Positions 8,325 through 16,517 of a DNA stretch of 64,000 nucleotides are shown here, one piece after another (position 1 is the first letter of the stretch; every line of letters begins with the position of its first letter). Under the pieces are notes generated by a model. It had not been told where the DNA came from. It was given only the letters and a program-made list of their open reading frames with translations, and did not search any database. This DNA is from Ramlibacter sp. PS4R-6. GTDB lineage: Bacteria; Pseudomonadota; Gammaproteobacteria; Burkholderiales; Burkholderiaceae_C. The translations under genes and the position numbers were made by a program. The DNA lies in the NCBI RefSeq assembly GCF_037572775.1, contig NZ_JBBHKA010000001.1, positions 806,001-870,000 on the forward strand, read 5' to 3'.

Positions 8325-9833
8325 TTGGCCGAAGCGACACCGCAACGCGCCTACCGGGCCGCGTGCCCCGGCTGCGGCGCGCCCGTCGAATTCCGCAGCG
8401 CCCAGTCGGCGTTCGCGATCTGCAGCTTCTGCCGCAGCACGGTCGCGCGCGACGGCGAGACGCTCGCGCGCGTCGGCAAGATGGCCGAGGTCTTCGAGGA
8501 CTACAGCCCGCTGCAGCTGATGGCCGGCGGCCGCCTCGAGGGCCGCACCTTCACCCTCGTCGGCCGCCTGCAGTACAAGGGCGAGACCGGCACGTGGACC
8601 GAGTGGATCGCCATGTACGACGACGGCACGCAGGGCGTGCTGAGCGAGGACAACGGCGCCTACGTGTTCTCGCAGCCGTCGGAACTCGGGCGCGAGGTAC
8701 CGCCGGCGGATTCGCTGCGCGTGGGTGCCACGACCTACGTCGGCAACAAGCCGTTCAGCGTGGCGTCGAACGTCGCGGTGTCGCTGATTTCCGCGCAGGG
8801 CGAATTGCCCAAGCTGCCGCCGCTGGGCCGGCCCTTCGCGATGGTCGAATTGCGCAACGCCGACGGTGAAGTGGTCAGCGTCGACTATGGCTCGACGCCG
8901 CCGGTCGTCTCGCGCGGCCGCGCGGTGCAGCTCGAGGGCCTGCAGATGTCGGGCCTGCGTGGCGACGTCGCCAAGGAGCAGAAGGGCCGGCAGTTCGCCT
9001 GCCCCAATTGCGGCGCGCCGGTGGAAGTCACGCTGCTCGCGACCAAGTCCATCACCTGCCGCTCGTGCCACAGCATCATCGATTTGTCGCAGGGCCTCGG
9101 CGGCGAGATGCGCCACGCAACGCAGGACGAGCCGGTCAAGCCGGTGATCCCGCTGGGCACGACCGGGCTGCTGCAGAACGCGCAATGGCAGGTGGTGGGC
9201 TACCAGCACCGCGTCGGCCACGAGCCGGGCGACGACGACGAATCGTTCGGCTGGGAGGAATACCTCCTGTACAACGCCAAGAAGGGCTTCACCTTCCTGG
9301 TCGATTCCGAAGACGGCTGGAGCCTGGTCAAGCCGGTGACCGGCGCGCCCTCGCTGTCGCCGAACAAGCAATCCGCCACCTACCTCGGCCAGAACTACCA
9401 GCTGCAATACAGCTACGAGGCGGAGACCAACTACGTCGCGGGCGAGTTCTACTGGCCCGTGGAGCGCGGGCAGAAAACCTTCAACCGCGACTTCGCCAAG
9501 GGCGGCAACCTGCTGTCGATGGAGGAGTCGCCGCAGGAGGTGACCTGGTCCAGCGGCGGCAAGATCGGCGCCGATGTCGTCGCGAAAGCCTTCAATCTCG
9601 AACGCGCGCCCGCCATGGCCAAGCGCGGCGACAGCGGGCCGGTGACGCCGGGCAAGGGCTGCGCCGGCATGGGCTGCGGCACGCTGGTCCTGCTGTTCAT
9701 CATCGTGCTCATCATCCTGTTGGTCATCAAGGCCTGCGTGGACGACGACGGCCGTTCCGGCTACACCTCGGGCGGGCGCACCTCGAGCGGCTCGTTCGGC
9801 GGCGGCTCCTCGGGCGGCGGGGGCCACAAGTGA
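8325..9833 (+). CDS. DUF4178 protein with two zinc ribbons and one membrane anchor
   Basis: The start is a TTG four bases after the SPFH stop, giving 502 residues. Two Cys4 zinc ribbons are visible: C14, C17, C32 and C35 (CPGCG...CSFC) and one beginning at C226 (CPNCG...CRSC). Each is followed by a DUF4178-like beta-rich region (for example FTLVGRLQYKGETGTWTEW and WQVVGYQHRVGHEPGDDDES). A single hydrophobic helix (about 447-467) and a Gly/Ser-rich tail follow, so most of the protein is probably cytoplasmic and anchored near its C-terminus. Function is unknown; proteins of this type recur beside DUF350 and polyamine enzymes. Confidence 0.88.
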   Translation: MAEATPQRAYRAACPGCGAPVEFRSAQSAFAICSFCRSTVARDGETLARVGKMAEVFEDYSPLQLMAGGRLEGRTFTLVGRLQYKGETGTWTEWIAMYDDGTQGVLSEDNGAYVFSQPSELGREVPPADSLRVGATTYVGNKPFSVASNVAVSLISAQGELPKLPPLGRPFAMVELRNADGEVVSVDYGSTPPVVSRGRAVQLEGLQMSGLRGDVAKEQKGRQFACPNCGAPVEVTLLATKSITCRSCHSIIDLSQGLGGEMRHATQDEPVKPVIPLGTTGLLQNAQWQVVGYQHRVGHEPGDDDESFGWEEYLLYNAKKGFTFLVDSEDGWSLVKPVTGAPSLSPNKQSATYLGQNYQLQYSYEAETNYVAGEFYWPVERGQKTFNRDFAKGGNLLSMEESPQEVTWSSGGKIGADVVAKAFNLERAPAMAKRGDSGPVTPGKGCAGMGCGTLVLLFIIVLIILLVIKACVDDDGRSGYTSGGRTSSGSFGGGSSGGGGHK

Positions 9834-9861
9834 TCCTGTTCCATTTCATGGAGAAAGCGCT

Positions 9862-10074
9862 ATGCAAGGGCTGAATGCAACCACGATCCTCGGGTCGATC
9901 CTCTACGCGCTGATCGGCGTCATCGTCTTCTGGCTCAGCTTCATCATCATCGACAAGATGACGCCGTACGCGCTGTGGCAGGAGATCGTCGAGAAGCACA
10001 ACGTCGCGCTGGGCATCGTGGTCGGCGCGATGGCGCTGGGCATCTCGATCATCGTCGCCGCGGCGATCCACTAG
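9862..10074 (+). CDS. DUF350 small membrane protein
   Basis: This 70-residue protein has two predicted transmembrane helices (about 8-32 and 47-69) joined by a short loop with DKMTPYALWQEIVEKHN. That loop and the small size match the DUF350 family (E. coli YjfL has tandem copies). GGAGAAAGC precedes the ATG. It sits 28 bases after the DUF4178 gene and 10 before the aminopropyltransferase. In E. coli a DUF350 gene also neighbours a polyamine-conjugating-enzyme homologue (yjf operon), which supports a functional link with polyamines, although no biochemical role is established. Confidence 0.88.
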   Translation: MQGLNATTILGSILYALIGVIVFWLSFIIIDKMTPYALWQEIVEKHNVALGIVVGAMALGISIIVAAAIH

Positions 10075-10084
10075 GGACAGCGCC

Positions 10085-11632
10085 GTGTCCCAACCGGCAG
10101 GCGCGCTGCGCGAGCCGGCGGCGCCGCGCCCCCTCGAGGTGGCGCTGCTCGCGTCGGTGTTCGTCGTGGCGGCATGCGGGCTCGTCTACGAGCTCGCCGC
10201 CGGCGCGCTGGCGTCGTACGTGCTGGGCGACTCGGTGCTGCAGTTCTCCACCGTCATCGGCACCTACCTCTTCGCCATGGGCGTGGGCTCCTGGCTGTCG
10301 CGCTTCTTCGAGCGCCAGTTGCCCGCGCACTTCCTGCGCATCGAGCTGCTGGTGGCGCTCTTCGGCGGCTTCATGCCGGCGCTGCTGTTCGTCGCCAACG
10401 CCTGGCTGCCCGGCGCCTTCCGCCCGCTGCTCTACGGGCTGGTGTTCGCGGTCGGTGCGCTGGTGGGCATCGAGATCCCGCTGGTGATGCGCATCCTGCG
10501 GCGCAACGTCCAGCTGCGCGAGCTGGTGTCGCAGGTGCTCACCTTCGACTACCTGGGCGCCCTCGCCGTCTCGATCGCCTTCCCGCTGGTGCTGGTGCCG
10601 CAGCTCGGCCTGGTGCGCACCGGGCTGCTCTTCGGCCTGATGAATGCGGTGGTCGCGGTGTGGGCGCTGCAGCTGTTCCGCCATGAGCTGCGCCGTGTCG
10701 TCGCGCACGGCGTCGCCTGCGCGGCGACGCTCGCCGTGCTGCTGGGCGGCTTCGCGATGGCGCAGGAGATCACGACGCTGGCCGAGGACCGCTTCTACCA
10801 GGACCCCGTGGTGTTCACGGCGACTTCGCCCTACCAGCGCATCGTCGTCACGCGCGGGCGCGCGGGGCACCGGCTCTTCCTCAACGGCAACCTCCAGTTC
10901 GCCGAACGCGACGAGTACCGCTACCACGAGGCGCTGGTGCACCCGGTGATGAGCGCGCACGGCGCGCCGCGCAAGGTGGCGATCCTCGGCGGCGGCGACG
11001 GCATGGCCGCGCGCGAGGTGCTGCGCCATGCGCAGGTCGAGCAGGTCACGCTGGTCGAGCTGGACGCGAACATGTCGCGCCTCTTCACGACGCACGAGAC
11101 GCTGGCGCGGCTCAACGGCGGCGCCCTGTCGTCCCCGAAACTGAAAGTGGTCAACGCCGATGCTTTCCAGTGGCTGCAGGACACGGGCGAGACGTTCGAT
11201 GTGATCATCGTGGACTTCCCCGACCCGACGAATTTCTCGATCGGCAAGCTCTACACCACCTCCTTCTACGCCCTCATGGACAAGCGCCTCGCCGCCAGCG
11301 GCTACGCCGTCGTGCAGACGACCTCGCCGCTGGTCGCGCGCGAAAGTTTCTGGACGGTCGTGAGCACGCTCGAGGCCGCGGGCTTCGCGACGGCCCCGTA
11401 CCACGCCAACGTCCCGAGCTTCGGCGAGTGGGGCTTCGTCGTCGCGAGCCGCCGGCCCTTCCGCCTGCCGCAGCAGTTGCCGCCGAACCTGCGCTTCCTC
11501 ACCCCGGAGAGCCTGCCGCTGCTGTTCGACTTCCCGCGCGACATGGCGCGCGTGAAGGCCGAGCCCAACCGCCTGTCCAACCAGCAGCTGGTCACGACCT
11601 ACGAAAAGGAGTGGGGCAAGGTCCTGCCATGA
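10085..11632 (+). CDS. membrane-fused polyamine aminopropyltransferase (spermidine-synthase-like)
   Basis: The 515-residue protein starts at a GTG. Residues about 15-225 contain six or seven hydrophobic helices. Residues about 240-515 form a spermidine-synthase fold, with the SAM-type motif AILGGGDGMAAREVLRH, an acidic strand-2 end (VTLVELDANM) and the catalytic-Asp motif VIIVDFPDPTNFS. The enzyme family moves an aminopropyl group from decarboxylated SAM to an amine; the acceptor is not clear here. It overlaps the next gene by 4 bases. speD, which makes decarboxylated SAM, lies at 16025-16405. The conserved active-site residues suggest the enzyme is functional. Confidence 0.92.
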   Translation: MSQPAGALREPAAPRPLEVALLASVFVVAACGLVYELAAGALASYVLGDSVLQFSTVIGTYLFAMGVGSWLSRFFERQLPAHFLRIELLVALFGGFMPALLFVANAWLPGAFRPLLYGLVFAVGALVGIEIPLVMRILRRNVQLRELVSQVLTFDYLGALAVSIAFPLVLVPQLGLVRTGLLFGLMNAVVAVWALQLFRHELRRVVAHGVACAATLAVLLGGFAMAQEITTLAEDRFYQDPVVFTATSPYQRIVVTRGRAGHRLFLNGNLQFAERDEYRYHEALVHPVMSAHGAPRKVAILGGGDGMAAREVLRHAQVEQVTLVELDANMSRLFTTHETLARLNGGALSSPKLKVVNADAFQWLQDTGETFDVIIVDFPDPTNFSIGKLYTTSFYALMDKRLAASGYAVVQTTSPLVARESFWTVVSTLEAAGFATAPYHANVPSFGEWGFVVASRRPFRLPQQLPPNLRFLTPESLPLLFDFPRDMARVKAEPNRLSNQQLVTTYEKEWGKVLP

Positions 11633-13212
11633 TCGGGCGCCGTGCCGTGGTCGCCGGCGCCGCGCTCGCGCTGGCCGGCTGCAAGAAGGACCGCGTGATC
11701 GCCGGCGGCTTCGCGGGCGCGAGCGCCGAGCGCGGGCACCTGCTGCGCGAGGCGCGGGCGCACGCCGCGCCCGCCGTGACGCGCAAGGCCGGCGTCGTGG
11801 TCGTCGGCGCGGGCATCGCGGGCCTGTCCGCGGCGCGTGCCTTGCGGCTCGCGGGCGTCGAGGACTTCACCCTGCTGGAACTCGAGGACCAGCCCGGCGG
11901 CAACAGCCGCGGCATGGCCGTCGGCGGCCTGGCCTGCCCGATGGCGGCGCACTACCTGCCCGTGCCGGGCGACAGCGCTTCGGAGGTGCGCGAGTTCCTG
12001 GCCGAGGCCGGCATCGCGAAGCGGGAGGCCGGGCGCTGGACCTACGACGAGCGCCACCTGTGCCACAGCCCGCAGGAGCGCCTGTTCTTCAACGGCCAGT
12101 GGCAGGAAGGCCTGTTGCCCGTGCAGGGCGTGGGCGCGGCGACGCTCGCGCAGTACCGGCGCTTCTCGCAGCTCGTCGCGCGCGAGGACAAGCGCGCGCA
12201 TTTCCGCCTGCCGCTGCGCGGCGCGGCGCCCGCGCCGCATCGCGCGCTCGATGCGCTGACCTTCGCCGCGTGGCTCGCGCGCGAGGGCCTGGACGACGCG
12301 CACCTGCGCTGGTACCTGGACTACTGCTGCCGCGACGACTACGGCGCGGGCGCGGCGGCGGTGTCCGCCTGGGCCGGCATCCACTACTTCGCGAGCCGCC
12401 ATGGCTTCACGGCGCCCGGCGAGAAGGACGGCGAGCGCGAGCCGCTGCTGACCTGGCCCGAGGGCAATGCGTGGCTGGCGCGCCGGCTGGCCGCGCCGCT
12501 GGGCGAGCGCATGCGAACGGGGCGCGTGGTGCTGCGCATCGCTGCGCTCAAGGGCGGCGTCGAGATCGACGCGCTGGATGTCGCGACCCAGCAGGTGGAG
12601 CGCTGGCAGGCCGCACAGTGCATCGTTGCGCTGCCGCTGTTCGTCGCCGCGCGCGTGCTCAACGCGCCGCCGCGCGCGCTGTCGGAGGCGGCGCTGCGCA
12701 TGCGCTACGCGCCGTGGGCGGTGGCCAACGTGCACATCGAGGCGCCGCTGCGCGACCGGCCCGGCGCGCCGCCCTCGTGGGACAACGTGATCCACGGCGC
12801 GCGCGGCCTGGGCTACGTCGACGCGGGCCACCAGAAGCTCAACCCGCTGCCCGAGCCGACGGTGCTGACCTGGTACCGCCCGCTCGGCGACGAGCCGGAT
12901 GCGCGTGCGCAACTGCTCGCGCGGCCGTGGGCCGCGTGGCGCGACGAGGTGCTGGACGAGCTGTCGGGCCCGCACCCGGACGTGCGCGCCAAGACGCTCG
13001 CGGTCGAAGTCGCGCGCTTCGGCCACGCCATGGCCATCCCCGTGCCGGGGCTGCGCACCGACGCCGCGCTGGCGGCGCTGCAGCGCCCGCAGGCGGGGCT
13101 GTGGCGGCGCGTGCACTTCGCGCACGCCGACCTGTCGGGCTATTCGGTCTTCGAGGAGGCCTTCACGCACGGCTGGCGCGCGGGGCGCGCGGCGGCGAAG
13201 GCGCTGGCCTAG
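11629..13212 (+). CDS. FAD-dependent amine-oxidase-like protein
   Basis: The ATG at 11629 overlaps the preceding stop (ATGA), giving 527 residues. A short N-terminal hydrophobic stretch ends in LALAGCKKD, which looks like a lipobox or Tat-type leader (RR at codons 4-5), so export is possible. The FAD-binding Rossmann motif follows (VVVVGAGIAGLSAARALRLAG, about 58-78), with the GGN motif and a C-terminal flavin-contact region near HFAHADLSGYSVFEEAF. It resembles flavin amine oxidases and phytoene-desaturase-like proteins. Being last in the aminopropyltransferase operon, it may oxidise the polyamine product; this is inference. Confidence 0.88.
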   Translation: MIGRRAVVAGAALALAGCKKDRVIAGGFAGASAERGHLLREARAHAAPAVTRKAGVVVVGAGIAGLSAARALRLAGVEDFTLLELEDQPGGNSRGMAVGGLACPMAAHYLPVPGDSASEVREFLAEAGIAKREAGRWTYDERHLCHSPQERLFFNGQWQEGLLPVQGVGAATLAQYRRFSQLVAREDKRAHFRLPLRGAAPAPHRALDALTFAAWLAREGLDDAHLRWYLDYCCRDDYGAGAAAVSAWAGIHYFASRHGFTAPGEKDGEREPLLTWPEGNAWLARRLAAPLGERMRTGRVVLRIAALKGGVEIDALDVATQQVERWQAAQCIVALPLFVAARVLNAPPRALSEAALRMRYAPWAVANVHIEAPLRDRPGAPPSWDNVIHGARGLGYVDAGHQKLNPLPEPTVLTWYRPLGDEPDARAQLLARPWAAWRDEVLDELSGPHPDVRAKTLAVEVARFGHAMAIPVPGLRTDAALAALQRPQAGLWRRVHFAHADLSGYSVFEEAFTHGWRAGRAAAKALA

Positions 13213-13216
13213 CGCG

Positions 13217-13720
13217 CTAGGGCAGGAAGTCCTGGCTGGCGAAGGTCGTGGTGTCGATGCGGCAGTTCGCGGGCAAGGAGTTGCGCACGGGTTGCCAGTC
13301 GGAGCCGCAGAGCCACTGTTTCACGCTCTGGCCCAGGTTGTCCGGTGAGACCATGGGTGAACCCATGGAGTTGGCGGGCACGAGGTGGATGTACTGGTTG
13401 TTGACCAGCGAGTCCATGTTGATGATGGCGATGCGGATCACGCCGTTGGAGGAGGTCTGGATCGTGCCCGTGTGCTTGCCCCGGGCATTCGTGCTCTCGC
13501 AGCCCCACGAGCCCGCGTCGGGCGGGTCGGACAGCAGGTTGTAGTTCTCGCTGATCAGCGTCTTGCACCCGCCGGAGGCGAGCACGACTTCGGACAGGGT
13601 GGCGCGGCGCGAGTAGTCGCGCATCGAACGGATGGCGACGGACGCCAGGATGCCGATGATCGCGACCACGATCATCACTTCAATTTGCGTGAAACCTCTG
13701 CTCCGTCGATGCCCGGCCAT
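13217..13720 (-). CDS. type IV prepilin-like protein (PilA/PilE family), unlinked
   Basis: The 167-residue product has a class III signal: basic leader MAGHRRSRG, then FTQIEVMIVVAIIGILASVA. Prepilin peptidase would cut between G9 and F10, leaving the N-methylated Phe and the Glu5 (E14) needed for pilus assembly. A C-terminal domain contains four cysteines (for example SGGCKTL, SWGCEST, WLCGSD, ANCRID), enough for disulphide loops. Length fits a pilin or minor pilin. No other pilus gene is nearby; it is convergent with the FAD gene (4 bases apart). It has its own promoter and a GGGAG ribosome site. Confidence 0.9.
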   Translation of the reverse strand: MAGHRRSRGFTQIEVMIVVAIIGILASVAIRSMRDYSRRATLSEVVLASGGCKTLISENYNLLSDPPDAGSWGCESTNARGKHTGTIQTSSNGVIRIAIINMDSLVNNQYIHLVPANSMGSPMVSPDNLGQSVKQWLCGSDWQPVRNSLPANCRIDTTTFASQDFLP

Positions 13721-13749
13721 GGCTCGCTCCCGTCATGGATGAGAACCAA

Positions 13750-13778
13750 ATGATACGCAGGGAGCACAACGTTGTCAC
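13750..13778 (-). promoter_or_regulatory. sigma-70-type promoter of the prepilin gene
   Basis: On the minus strand GTGACA (13778-13773) and TATCAT (13755-13750) are separated by exactly 17 bases; each matches 5 of 6 consensus positions. Transcription would start near 13743, about 22 bases before the pilin ATG. Confidence 0.6.
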
Positions 13779-13856
13779 GACCGGTAACGCCGTTCGTGGC
13801 GCGGACGCCGCCGCTCGTCCGGCGCCGCCCGTGCGGATTTCACGACTTCGCGCGGC

Positions 13857-15254
13857 TCATGCGCGCATCAGCGCCTCGATCTCGCCGCCGTCCACCGGCA
13901 CGCGGCGCGTGACCAGCTCGCAGCCGTCCTTCGTCACCACGGCGTCGTCCTCGATGCGGATGCCGATGTGGTGGAAGGCCTCGGGCACGCCTTCGGCCGG
14001 GCGCACGTAGATGCCGGGCTCGATCGTCAGCACCATGCCGGGCTGCAGCACGCGCGCGGGGCGGTCCTTGATCAACTCACCGGACAGGGCGTCCTTGCGC
14101 TCGGCGACCTTGCCCACTTCCGAAGGCTCGACGTAGGCGCCGCAGTCGTGCACGTCCATGCCGATCCAGTGGCCGGTGCGGTGCATGTAGAACTGGAAGT
14201 AGGCGCGCTTCTCGATCACGTCGTCCAGCGTGCCGACCTTGTTGCGATCGAGCAGGCCCACGTCCAGCATGCCCTGGGCCAGCACCTTCACGCTGGCTTC
14301 GTGCGGGTCTGTGAAGCGCGCGCCGGCCTTGCAGGCATCGATGGCGGCCTGTTGCGAGGCGAGCACCAGGTCATAGAGCTGGCGTTGCGGCCCGGTGAAC
14401 TTGCCGCTGGCCGGGAAGGTGCGCGTGATGTCGCTGGCGTAGCCATCCAGCTCGCAGCCGGCGTCGATCAGCACCAACTCGCCCGCCTTCACGGGCGCGA
14501 CGTCGGCGCGGTAGTGCAGCACACAGGCGTTGGCGCCGGCCGCGACGATGGATGCGTAGGCCGGGTACTGCGAGCCGCCCATGCGGAACTCGTGCGAGAG
14601 CTCGGCGTCCAGGTGGTATTCGCGCAGGTCCTTGCCTTCGCGCAGCCACTGGGCGCAGAACTTCATGGCACGCACGTGGGCCCGCGCGCTGATGTCGCCG
14701 GCGCGGCGCATGATGGCCAGCTCGTGGGCGTCCTTGACCAGGCGCATCTCGTCGAGCACCGCGCACAGGTCGTGCTGCTCCTCGGGGCACAGCGCGCCGT
14801 AGCGCACGCGCGAGCGCACCTGCGTCAGCCAGCCGGCCACGCGCGCTTCCAGGCCCGCGTGGATGCCGAAGGGGAACCACACGGCGCCCTTGTTCTCCAG
14901 CAGCTTGGGCATGGTCGCGTCGAGTTCGGCGACCGATTGCGCCGAATCGACACCCAGCGTGGCTGGCGCGGCTTCGGGTCCGAGGCGGTAGCCGTCCCAG
15001 ATCTCGCGCTCGAGGTCCTTGGGCTGGCAGAAGAGGTGCGACTTGCCGTCGCCGGTGAGCACCAGCCAGGCCTGCGGCTCGGTGAACCCGGTCAGGTAGT
15101 AGAAGTAGCTGTCGTGGCGGAACTGGAAGTCGGTGTCGCGGTTGCGCGGGCGCTCGGGGGCCGTCGGCAGGATGGCGATGTCGTTCTTCCCGAGCTTCGC
15201 GGCGGCGCGCGCGCGGCGCTCGGCATACAGCGTGTAGGGGACGTCGGTCTTCAT
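13857..15254 (-). CDS. pepP: Xaa-Pro aminopeptidase (aminopeptidase P)
   Basis: PepP releases N-terminal residues that precede proline and needs two Mn ions. The 465-residue protein has the creatinase-like N-terminal domain (about 1-165) and the pita-bread metallopeptidase domain (about 175-450). Metal ligands are visible in the blocks LIDAGCELDGYASDITRTFP (two Asp), HRTGHWIGMDVHD (His), TIEPGIY (Glu) and GIRIEDDAVV (Glu). Length matches E. coli PepP (441) closely. It follows murU by 45 bases on the same strand, probably in one transcript with speD and murU. Confidence 0.96.
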   Translation of the reverse strand: MKTDVPYTLYAERRARAAAKLGKNDIAILPTAPERPRNRDTDFQFRHDSYFYYLTGFTEPQAWLVLTGDGKSHLFCQPKDLEREIWDGYRLGPEAAPATLGVDSAQSVAELDATMPKLLENKGAVWFPFGIHAGLEARVAGWLTQVRSRVRYGALCPEEQHDLCAVLDEMRLVKDAHELAIMRRAGDISARAHVRAMKFCAQWLREGKDLREYHLDAELSHEFRMGGSQYPAYASIVAAGANACVLHYRADVAPVKAGELVLIDAGCELDGYASDITRTFPASGKFTGPQRQLYDLVLASQQAAIDACKAGARFTDPHEASVKVLAQGMLDVGLLDRNKVGTLDDVIEKRAYFQFYMHRTGHWIGMDVHDCGAYVEPSEVGKVAERKDALSGELIKDRPARVLQPGMVLTIEPGIYVRPAEGVPEAFHHIGIRIEDDAVVTKDGCELVTRRVPVDGGEIEALMRA

Positions 15255-15299
15255 CTCGCGGATTTTCCTTCTGAATGACTTCTTCGTGCGAAGTGGTGT

Positions 15300-15998
15300 T
15301 TACTGAACCGGGATCGCCGAGTTCAGTGCGGAAAGCCGTTCCGGAGTGCCCACGTCGGTCCAGGGACCGGTGTAGATCTCCGCCGTCATCTGCTCGCGCT
15401 CGATCGCCGCGAGCATCAGCGGCAACATGGGTATTTTCCGCCCTTCCGGGTTGCCGGCGGGCAGGCCGTCGAAGAAGGCCTTGCGGTACAGGCCGATGGT
15501 CGAATAGGTGTAGCGCGGCGAGCCCTCGCGCGTGGCCACGCCGTCGGCGCGCAGGGCGAAGTCGCCCTTTTCGTTGTGGGCGGGGTTGGGCACCACGAAG
15601 ATGTGCGCGAGCTTGCCGCCGGCCACGAAGCGGGCGTAGCTGCGCTCGGGGAATTCGAACTGCGGCACGTGCACGTCGCCCCCCACCACCCAGAACACCT
15701 CGTCCAGCAGCGGCAGGGCGCGCGCGATGCCGCCGGCGGTCTCCAGCGCGCCGCCGAAGTCGCGGCCCTCGCGCGAGTAGCGGATGCCCGGCGCGTCGAA
15801 GCGCTCGACGATCTGCTCCTCCAGCCACGCGGTGTTGACCACGATGTCGGCGTAGCCGGCGCGCTGCAGCGCCTCGATGTGGTACTGCATCAGCGGCTTG
15901 CCGCGCACTTCCAGCAGTGGCTTGGGCGTGCGGTCGGTCAGCGGCCGCATGCGCTCGCCGCGGCCGGCGGCCAGGATCATCGCTTTCGCCTGCGTCAT
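15300..15998 (-). CDS. murU: nucleotidyltransferase, probable MurNAc-1-phosphate uridylyltransferase
   Basis: The start is set at the ATG at 15998 (MTQAKAMILAAGRGERMRPL), giving 232 residues; an upstream extension lacks family character. The pyrophosphorylase signature LAAGRGERMRPLTDRTPKPL and metal-binding GGDVHVPQFEF identify a sugar-1-phosphate nucleotidyltransferase. MurU makes UDP-MurNAc from recycled MurNAc-1-phosphate, bypassing fosfomycin-sensitive MurA. Its usual partner kinase AmgK is not in the window. Close relatives (HddC/RfbA-type enzymes) are possible, but the short length and linkage to pepP favour MurU. Confidence 0.85.
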   Translation of the reverse strand: MTQAKAMILAAGRGERMRPLTDRTPKPLLEVRGKPLMQYHIEALQRAGYADIVVNTAWLEEQIVERFDAPGIRYSREGRDFGGALETAGGIARALPLLDEVFWVVGGDVHVPQFEFPERSYARFVAGGKLAHIFVVPNPAHNEKGDFALRADGVATREGSPRYTYSTIGLYRKAFFDGLPAGNPEGRKIPMLPLMLAAIEREQMTAEIYTGPWTDVGTPERLSALNSAIPVQ

Positions 15999-16024
15999 GC
16001 GGATTCGCCTCTTTCCTGCGTCGT

Positions 16025-16405
16025 TCAGGTTTCGCCGTCGCCGCGGTCCAGGGACCGTTGCTCGGTCCACTCGGGCTGGAAGCGGTGCACCAGCGCGTCC
16101 ATCAGGCTGCGCGCTTTCGCGGAATGGTCCTCACCGAAGTTGCACACGTACACATCGACGGTGACCGCGCGCTGCTCCGGCCAGGTGTGCAGGCACACGT
16201 GCGATTCCGCCAGCAGCACGGCGGCCGTGACGCCGCCGGCGCCCTGGTCGGTGCGCGGGAAGGTGTGGAACAGCTGGTTCACCGCGTCGAGGCCCACGCC
16301 CCGCACCGCCTGCACGCACCAGTCGCCCAGCTGGCGCGCATCGGTCAGCCACGCGGCGTCGCAACGGCACTGGTAAAGGTCGGCGGTCAGGTGCAGGCCC
16401 TGCAT
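16025..16405 (-). CDS. speD: S-adenosylmethionine decarboxylase proenzyme
   Basis: The 126-residue proenzyme (start ATG at 16405) belongs to the short prokaryotic class that self-cleaves to form a pyruvoyl group. The cleavage motif AESHVCLHTWPE contains E67/S68, and a downstream catalytic cysteine is in VYVCNFG. The product, decarboxylated SAM, is the aminopropyl donor for spermidine-type synthesis. No soluble SpeE gene is next to it; the only aminopropyltransferase in the window is the membrane-fused one at 10085-11632. It is 26 bases upstream of murU on the same strand and divergent from tkt. Confidence 0.94.
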   Translation of the reverse strand: MQGLHLTADLYQCRCDAAWLTDARQLGDWCVQAVRGVGLDAVNQLFHTFPRTDQGAGGVTAAVLLAESHVCLHTWPEQRAVTVDVYVCNFGEDHSAKARSLMDALVHRFQPEWTEQRSLDRGDGET

Positions 16406-16517
16406 GGGGTTCCACTGTAGTCGATGGCGTGTGCGATGCCCGGGTGGCGGATGCTCATCCAAGCCCCAAGTAAAATCTCGGGTTTCCCCCAAGTAACACC
16501 TCCCGGAGCCGCCCTCG

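Noticed and set aside
16471..16476. TAAAAT as part of a full tkt promoter
   Set aside because: A -10-like box is present, but no acceptable -35 stands 16-18 bases upstream.
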